A stretch of DNA of 40,568 nt from Propionibacterium acidifaciens DSM 21887. GTDB taxonomy: Bacteria > Actinomycetota > Actinomycetes > Propionibacteriales > Propionibacteriaceae. Shown here one piece after another: positions 36,446-40,568 of the stretch. The notes beneath the pieces were generated by a model. That model ran no database searches and had not been told where the DNA came from. It worked only from the letters and a program-made list of their open reading frames with translations. The stretch is taken from the NCBI RefSeq assembly GCF_000426605.1, contig NZ_AUFR01000028.1:1-40568 (forward strand), given 5' to 3'. Made by a program: the position numbers and the translations under genes. How positions within the stretch are numbered: the stretch's first letter is position 1; each line of letters starts with the position of its first letter.

Positions 36446-36710
36446 TTTAACGCATTCAACGCTCCCCTCGGCCATTCGGGTCCCTCCTGCCCTCTCCCGG
36501 CCGGGACGGTCCCGTCGTCGGAGCCCGTGACCGCCGCAGATGCCGGTCTTCCCGGGCGGAGGGACGGAGTTCCCGGCAGTACATGCCGGATGCGCAGTCG
36601 CTCGCCGGCCTCGGGCGGGGACGGCGGTGGCCGAGGGGCGGCGGGGAGCGCCCCCACCACGGTCGGGAGGCGGTGCGGACGAGGAGCGGGAACGGCGGCC
36701 GCCGACGGGC

Positions 36711-36727
36711 GCGGGCGCAGCAGGACC
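36711..36727 (+). repeat. First copy of a 17-bp repeat
   Basis: GCGGGCGCAGCAGGACC occurs at 36711-36727 and again at 36822-36838. Most of it appears a third time inverted as the distal arm of the hairpin at 36852-36875. No related copies were noticed elsewhere in the window. Confidence 0.6.
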
Positions 36728-36822
36728 GGGAAGCCGACGGCCCGGGGGCGATGACGAGGTCGGGGAGCGCAGCGAGCGCTCGACACGCGGGACCCCTTCC
36801 CGGCGGCCCGGCCGGCCGAGTG

Positions 36823-36875
36823 CGGGCGCAGCAGGACCCCCGGGTCCGGAAGACCCGGGGGTCCTGCTGCGCCCG
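36823..36875 (-). terminator. 24-bp-stem hairpin after DUF3040
   Basis: A perfect 24-bp stem (36823-36846 with 36852-36875) closes on a five-base CGGAA loop on the plus strand. It lies 61 nt after the DUF3040 stop, so terminating that gene is the simplest role. There is no U-tract on the minus strand. The sequence is shared with a nearby partial repeat, so it may be part of a repeat element. Confidence 0.5.
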
Positions 36876-36936
36876 TGCGGGGGTTCGTGTCAGGCGGCCG
36901 CTCCGCTCCTCGTTGAACGGCACCGCCGGCGGTGAT

Positions 36937-37332
36937 TCAGAAGCGGCCCTCGTCCTGGCGACGACGCCAGCGGTCCTCCATCTTCGTCATGAAGGGGTCG
37001 GAGGGGGTCTGCCTGCCCGAGGACGGCGGCTTCGCGCGGGGGACGTTCCTGGAGCCCCCGGTGCCGCCCCAGGCGTTGAGCGCGAGGATCGCGGAGCAGA
37101 GCATGAGGATGAATCCGATGACGCTGATGACCCAGACGGTCTGCATGCCGACGAGCAGGAGGGCCAGGCCGGCGACGAAGCCGAGCCCGGCGAGACCGGC
37201 CCGGCGCCGCGAACGGGTGACGGGACGGCGCTCCGACGGCGTGCCCATCGTGCGGGCGAGCCGGGGATCCTCGGCCATGAGCGATGCTTCGAGTTCGTCG
37301 AGCATCCTTTGCTCTTCGTTCGAGAGGGGCAT
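36937..37332 (-). CDS. DUF3040 membrane protein
   Basis: This encodes 131 residues. MPLSNEEQRMLDELEASLMAEDPRLA is the DUF3040 N-terminus. A basic segment (RRPVTRSRRR) precedes two closely spaced membrane helices (about 45-62 and 66-86), and the C-terminal 45 residues are hydrophilic. DUF3040 proteins are small actinobacterial membrane proteins, often near mraZ, with no established function. ATG 37332 has AAGGAGG about 6 nt upstream. A plausible promoter (TAGACT at 37394-37399) is divergent from that of the helicase gene. Confidence 0.85.
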   Translation of the reverse strand: MPLSNEEQRMLDELEASLMAEDPRLARTMGTPSERRPVTRSRRRAGLAGLGFVAGLALLLVGMQTVWVISVIGFILMLCSAILALNAWGGTGGSRNVPRAKPPSSGRQTPSDPFMTKMEDRWRRRQDEGRF

Positions 37333-37393
37333 CACACGCCTCCTTGGTCAGGCGTTCGGTCCGTCGATCCACCACCGGGTCGACGGTGATCCC

Positions 37394-37446
37394 AGTCTAT
37401 GACTCGCCCCGCCCTGGGGGAAACGCCCCGGGGCACGGAGTAGAAT
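37394..37446. promoter_or_regulatory. Divergent promoter region for DUF3040 and the HelD-like gene
   Basis: On the minus strand TAGACT (37394-37399), with TTTCCC 18 bp upstream, faces DUF3040. On the plus strand TAGAAT (37441-37446) lies 46 nt before the HelD-like ATG but has no clear -35. The two -10 boxes are about 40 bp apart. Confidence 0.45.
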
Positions 37447-37492
37447 TGATCGATCCCGCCACCGGACCTGGTCGGTCCCGCCATGAGGAAGA

Positions 37493-39715
37493 ATGCAGTT
37501 GAGCGAATCCGAGCACCTGGATCCAGCAGAGCCCCTCGCCTCCGAACTGGCCGCCGAGCAGCGGCACGTCGACCGCGTCTACGAGGCCCTCCGACAGGCC
37601 GAGGCCGAGGCCCGCGGCGTCGAGGCCGAGTCCCGCGCCCGCTTCACCTCGGACCGGGCCGACTGGCTGCGCGAGGAGAACAGCACCGCCCTGTTCGAGC
37701 GCGACGCCTTCGCCTACCAGGCGGCCAAGCGGTTGGCGATCCTCGACGAGGAGCACGAGGGCCTGGTCTTCGGCCGCCTCGACCTGCGCGAGGACGAGGA
37801 GTGCCGCTACATCGGCCGCATCGGCGTGCGCGACGCCGAGTACGAGCCCCTCGTCATCGACTGGCGCGCGCCGGCGGCGTCCGCGTTCTACCGCGCGACC
37901 CCCACGAACCCGATGGGCGTCGTACGGCGCCGCGTCCTGCGCTGCCGCGACGACAGGGTCATCGGCATCGAGGACGACCTGCTCGACACGCAGGCGCCGA
38001 CGGATCTGGTGATCATCGGCGAGGGCGCGCTCATGGCGGCCCTGTCGCGGGCCCGCGGCGCGCACATGCGCAGCATCGTGGCGACGATCCAGGCCGAGCA
38101 GGACGAGGCGATCCGCGCCCCCTACCAGGGGGTCACGATGATCGCGGGCGGGCCCGGCACCGGCAAGACGGTCGTCGCCCTCCACCGGGCCGCCTACCTG
38201 CTCTACACGCACCGCAGGCGTCTCGAGCGCGGCGGGGTGCTCGTCGTCGGCCCCTCGGACGTCTTCATGCGCTACATCGAGCGCGTCCTGCCCGGCCTCG
38301 GCGAGGACGCCGTGGCGCTGCGCAGCGTCGGGCGCGTGGCCCAGGACGTGCTCGGAGTGGGCACCGACCGGCAGGACGACGCCGAGACGGCCGTCCTCAA
38401 GGGCTCGCCGGTCATGACCCGGCTGATGCGCCGCATCGCCCACGAACCGTTGACGGCCGAGCCCGCGCGCGGTCTCAAGGTCGCCGTCAAGGGCGAGTTC
38501 CTGCGGCTGGACGCGCGCACCCTCGCGGGCATCCGCACCCGGGTGCTCGGCCAGCGCACGATGAACCAGGCCCGTCCGGCCGCCGAGGAGATGCTGCTGG
38601 ACGCCCTCCACGAGCGCCGCCCGGCCGAGCTCGCCGACATGGGGCGCGAGGAGTTCGACGAGCGCGTCACCGGGCAGGCGTCCTGGCGGATGTTCCTGAA
38701 CGCATGGTGGCCGCTGGTCGGGCCCGAGCAGACGCTCGCCCGTCTGGCCGAGCCGTCGGTGCTCGCCAAGGTGGCCAACGGGCTGCTCGACCCCGACGAG
38801 CAGGCCGTCCTGTCGCAGTCGCTGGCCCACGCGCGCGGCTACCTGCCCGAGGCCGGCCAGCCGCGGCCGGCCTGGACCGTCTCGGACGTCCCGCTGCTCG
38901 ACGAGCTGTACACCGTCCTCGGTCCCGCCCCGGCGGCCGTCGACGAGGAGCCCGGACTGCTCGTCGAGGAGGACTCGGACGTCGCCGAGCTCGTGACGGT
39001 CGCGGATCTGCTCACCGACCGCCGCGAGGACGAGGACCCGCTCGAGAACTACTCGCACGTGCTCGTCGACGAGGCCCAGGACATCACGCCGATGCAGTGG
39101 CGCATGATCCGCCGCCGCGGCCCCCAGGCGAGCTGGACGATCGTCGGCGACCCGGCGCAGAGCTCCTACCCCGACGCGGGCCAGACCGAGCGCGCCATGC
39201 GCGAGCTCGTCGGACGGGCCCCGCACCGCACCTTCCGGCTGGCGACGAACTACCGCTCCCCCGCCGAGGTCATGGCCCTGGCGGGCGCCTACATCCGCCG
39301 GCTCGTCGACGACGCCGACCTGCCGAACGCGGTGCGCAGCACCGGTGAGCGACCCCGGCTGCTCAGCTGCACCCCGGAGCACGCCGACGAGGAGATCCGC
39401 GCCCAGGTGTCGGCGCTGGCCGACCGGGTCGAGGGCACCGTCGGCGTCATCGTCCCGCCGTCCCGCTACGACGAGGTCGTCGCGCTCGGCCTCGGGGACG
39501 CCGAGCGGATCTTCGTCGTGACGGCCCTGGAGGCGAAGGGCCTCGAGTACGACGCGGCGCTGGTCGTCGCGCCCGACGAGATCGTCGACGAGGCCCCGGG
39601 CGGCCCGCGCGTGCTCTACGTGGCGCTGACCCGCCCCACGCGGGTGCTCGTCACGCTCGACATCACGCCGGGCGCCTTCCCCGGCGGCTGGCGCGAGGGG
39701 CTCGAAGCCGGGTGA
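37493..39715 (+). CDS. HelD-like superfamily 1 helicase (RNA polymerase recycling factor type)
   Basis: This encodes 740 residues. An N-terminal coiled-coil arm (about 8-60) precedes the 1A/1B region with YIGRIGVRD and VIDWRAPAASAFYRA, a HelD signature. Walker A GGPGTGKT lies at 219-226, DEAQDITPMQW at about 525, GDPAQSSYPDAGQ and ATNYRS follow, and LEAKGLEYDAALV and YVALTRPTRVLV end the helicase core. HelD proteins free RNA polymerase from stalled complexes with ATP; actinobacterial HelR relatives give rifampicin tolerance. Whether this is a HelR cannot be settled, and no rifamycin-associated promoter element is seen. The ATG has GAGGA about 4 nt upstream. It is the only large plus-strand gene. 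Confidence 0.88.
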   Translation: MQLSESEHLDPAEPLASELAAEQRHVDRVYEALRQAEAEARGVEAESRARFTSDRADWLREENSTALFERDAFAYQAAKRLAILDEEHEGLVFGRLDLREDEECRYIGRIGVRDAEYEPLVIDWRAPAASAFYRATPTNPMGVVRRRVLRCRDDRVIGIEDDLLDTQAPTDLVIIGEGALMAALSRARGAHMRSIVATIQAEQDEAIRAPYQGVTMIAGGPGTGKTVVALHRAAYLLYTHRRRLERGGVLVVGPSDVFMRYIERVLPGLGEDAVALRSVGRVAQDVLGVGTDRQDDAETAVLKGSPVMTRLMRRIAHEPLTAEPARGLKVAVKGEFLRLDARTLAGIRTRVLGQRTMNQARPAAEEMLLDALHERRPAELADMGREEFDERVTGQASWRMFLNAWWPLVGPEQTLARLAEPSVLAKVANGLLDPDEQAVLSQSLAHARGYLPEAGQPRPAWTVSDVPLLDELYTVLGPAPAAVDEEPGLLVEEDSDVAELVTVADLLTDRREDEDPLENYSHVLVDEAQDITPMQWRMIRRRGPQASWTIVGDPAQSSYPDAGQTERAMRELVGRAPHRTFRLATNYRSPAEVMALAGAYIRRLVDDADLPNAVRSTGERPRLLSCTPEHADEEIRAQVSALADRVEGTVGVIVPPSRYDEVVALGLGDAERIFVVTALEAKGLEYDAALVVAPDEIVDEAPGGPRVLYVALTRPTRVLVTLDITPGAFPGGWREGLEAG

Positions 39716-39765
39716 GCCATCGGCCCGCGTCGCGACCGACGAGGCACTGCCACGTCGATGGCCAC
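39712..39765. terminator. Possible bidirectional terminator between the HelD-like gene and the last gene
   Basis: GTG-A-GCCATCG (39712-39722) can pair with CGATGGC-CAC (39756-39765) with one bulged A, a 10-bp stem around a 33-base loop. It lies between two convergent genes 53 nt apart. The large loop makes it weak. Confidence 0.3.
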
Positions 39766-39768
39766 GGA

Positions 39769-40548
39769 TCAGCCGTCCAGCCCCAGCCTGGCACGGGCCT
39801 GCCCAAGGGTGAACGGGTAACGGATCGTGGCGGCATTGGTGACCAGGTACGACGGGTTCCGGTAGAACGACTCGTCCCACGGCCGCAGACCCACCGCGGC
39901 CGCGTACCCCGCCAGCATCTCCTCCGTGAACCGGTCCCGACGACGCCGGCTCCCGTACGCCTCCACATCCTCGAACGACTGGACCTCGCCGCCCGCCTCG
40001 AAATACCAGCGTCCAGGATTGTTCTCGATCAGATCAACCGTCCGAACCGTACCGAGTTTCGTCTCCGGACCCAACACCCGGAACTGCCGCGCCCCCAACG
40101 GCCCCCCACTGTTGCCGGCAGGCGGGACAGACGAAACGAAATACCCGCGCACCTTCAACAGTTGACTGGCCAGGAGTCCTGTCAGTTGAGCGACGCCCTG
40201 ACCGAGGGCATCGCCCTCGAACATCGCCGTCCACCCGTCCAGGGCCGTCGAGGTCAGAAGAATGCGAGGACGCGAAGCGATGGTGAGCGGCTGCAGCTCG
40301 AGGAGATTCTCCTCCAACGAGCCCCCGAGCTCCGTGGCCCGCCCGCCGTCATGAACCCTCGTGAAGAACTCGACCAGAACAGCCGCCACCTCCTCCGGCG
40401 GCGCACCGAGGAAACCAATCGAAAACGTCAACGGCGCGAGCCGACCACCGAAAAGCACAGGACCACCACTCCCTTCCCTTGTTCCCGGACCCACGTTCGC
40501 GACACGGCCACCACCGACTGTCAGGGCGCAGTCAAGCTCCCCAGTCAT
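39769..40548 (-). CDS. Unrecognised 259-residue protein
   Basis: I do not recognise a family. The protein has no clear membrane segment or signal peptide. It starts MTGELDCALTVGGGRVANVG, contains a Leu-rich centre with RPRILLTSTALDGWTAMFEG (about 95-115), RWYFEAGGEVQSFEDVEAYG (about 183-202) followed by RRRRDRF, and ends with YPFTLGQARARLGLDG. The alternating hydrophobic and aromatic pattern suggests a compact alpha/beta fold. The ATG at 40548 has GGAGAGG directly upstream. Codon use seems slightly less GC-biased than in the mur genes, so transfer is possible. The gene is convergent with the HelD-like gene; its upstream region is cut by the window edge. Confidence 0.7.
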   Translation of the reverse strand: MTGELDCALTVGGGRVANVGPGTREGSGGPVLFGGRLAPLTFSIGFLGAPPEEVAAVLVEFFTRVHDGGRATELGGSLEENLLELQPLTIASRPRILLTSTALDGWTAMFEGDALGQGVAQLTGLLASQLLKVRGYFVSSVPPAGNSGGPLGARQFRVLGPETKLGTVRTVDLIENNPGRWYFEAGGEVQSFEDVEAYGSRRRRDRFTEEMLAGYAAAVGLRPWDESFYRNPSYLVTNAATIRYPFTLGQARARLGLDG

Positions 40549-40568
40549 CCTCTCCGACCCTGAAATTC

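Larger units (their letters stand above)
36446..36936. other. Gene-free GC-rich stretch between mraZ control region and DUF3040
   Basis: No supported gene lies in these 491 bases. Open frames exist on both strands but overlap, lack Shine-Dalgarno sites and have no recognisable similarity. The stretch contains the palindrome CGGGACGGTCCCG (36502-36514), two copies of a 17-bp word and a long hairpin at its right end. No known RNA family was seen. Confidence 0.6.

Noticed and set aside
36540-36935. Small plus-strand open frames between mraZ and DUF3040
   Set aside because: They overlap each other and the hairpin, have no ribosome-binding site, and read as Gly/Arg/Pro-rich chance translation.
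36446-36936. Possible RNase P RNA or another large structural RNA in the mraZ-DUF3040 gap
   Set aside because: The conserved GAGGAAAGTCC-type core of RNase P RNA and other recognisable cores are absent.

Overview
The window comes from a high-GC actinobacterium. The evidence is strong GC bias at third codon positions, frequent GTG starts, Shine-Dalgarno sites of the GGAGG type, an ANTAR response regulator of the PdtaR type, DivIVA/Wag31, SepF, DUF3040, a HelD-type RNA polymerase factor, and a division and cell-wall (dcw) cluster without ftsA. Family or genus cannot be fixed from sequence alone. MurE carries a DNPR motif, which suggests diaminopimelate rather than lysine in the cell wall (inference). 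Almost every gene is on the minus strand, so transcription runs from high to low coordinates.

Layout. (1) 1-583: remains of an IS630-type transposase. (2) 711-1760: a TerC-family membrane protein preceded by a yybP-ykoY (manganese) riboswitch. (3) 1969-15808: a conserved housekeeping block, uvrB, coaE, a nucleoside phosphorylase, rpsA, polA, pdtaR-like regulator, tRNA-Leu(CAA), pyk. From memory, the order uvrB-coaE-rpsA-polA-pdtaR-pyk matches Mycobacterium tuberculosis. Inserted in it are a three-gene SatD / membrane protein / HD hydrolase operon, a decayed aldehyde dehydrogenase fragment, an orphan sortase and an alkyltransferase-like protein. (4) 15892-17826: rluD-like pseudouridine synthase, lspA and a DksA/TraR zinc-finger protein in one operon. 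(5) 17934-36374: the dcw cluster, read from mraZ through rsmH, ftsL, ftsI, murE, murF, mraY, murD, ftsW, murG, murC, ftsQ, ftsZ, pgeF, sepF and yggT to divIVA. Most neighbours overlap by 1-16 nt or are a few bases apart. (6) 36375-37492: the mraZ control region, a GC-rich stretch with repeats and a long hairpin, then DUF3040. (7) 37493-39715: a HelD-like helicase on the plus strand. (8) 39769-40548: an unrecognised 259-residue protein.

How the genes work together. Block 5 makes the lipid II precursor (MurE, MurF, MurD, MurC, MraY, MurG), builds the divisome (FtsZ, SepF, FtsQ, FtsL, FtsW, FtsI) and directs polar growth (DivIVA). PgeF is thought to correct misincorporated precursors. MraZ sits at the head with four 10-bp-spaced TGGAG boxes over its own promoter region. 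Block 3 carries DNA repair and replication (UvrB, PolA), translation (RpsA), CoA synthesis and glycolysis.

Most interesting signals: a possible nucleotide-signalling operon (SatD-like protein with a palm/cyclase-like GDEIQ motif plus HTH, a small membrane protein and an HD phosphohydrolase) with a palindromic operator over its start site; a three-tier hairpin filling the mraZ-rsmH spacer; the MraZ operator; the manganese riboswitch; and a repeated TAGGCT-N6/7-start-codon arrangement at uvrB, polA and pyk that suggests leaderless mRNAs. No CRISPR array, prophage or complete defence system was seen.
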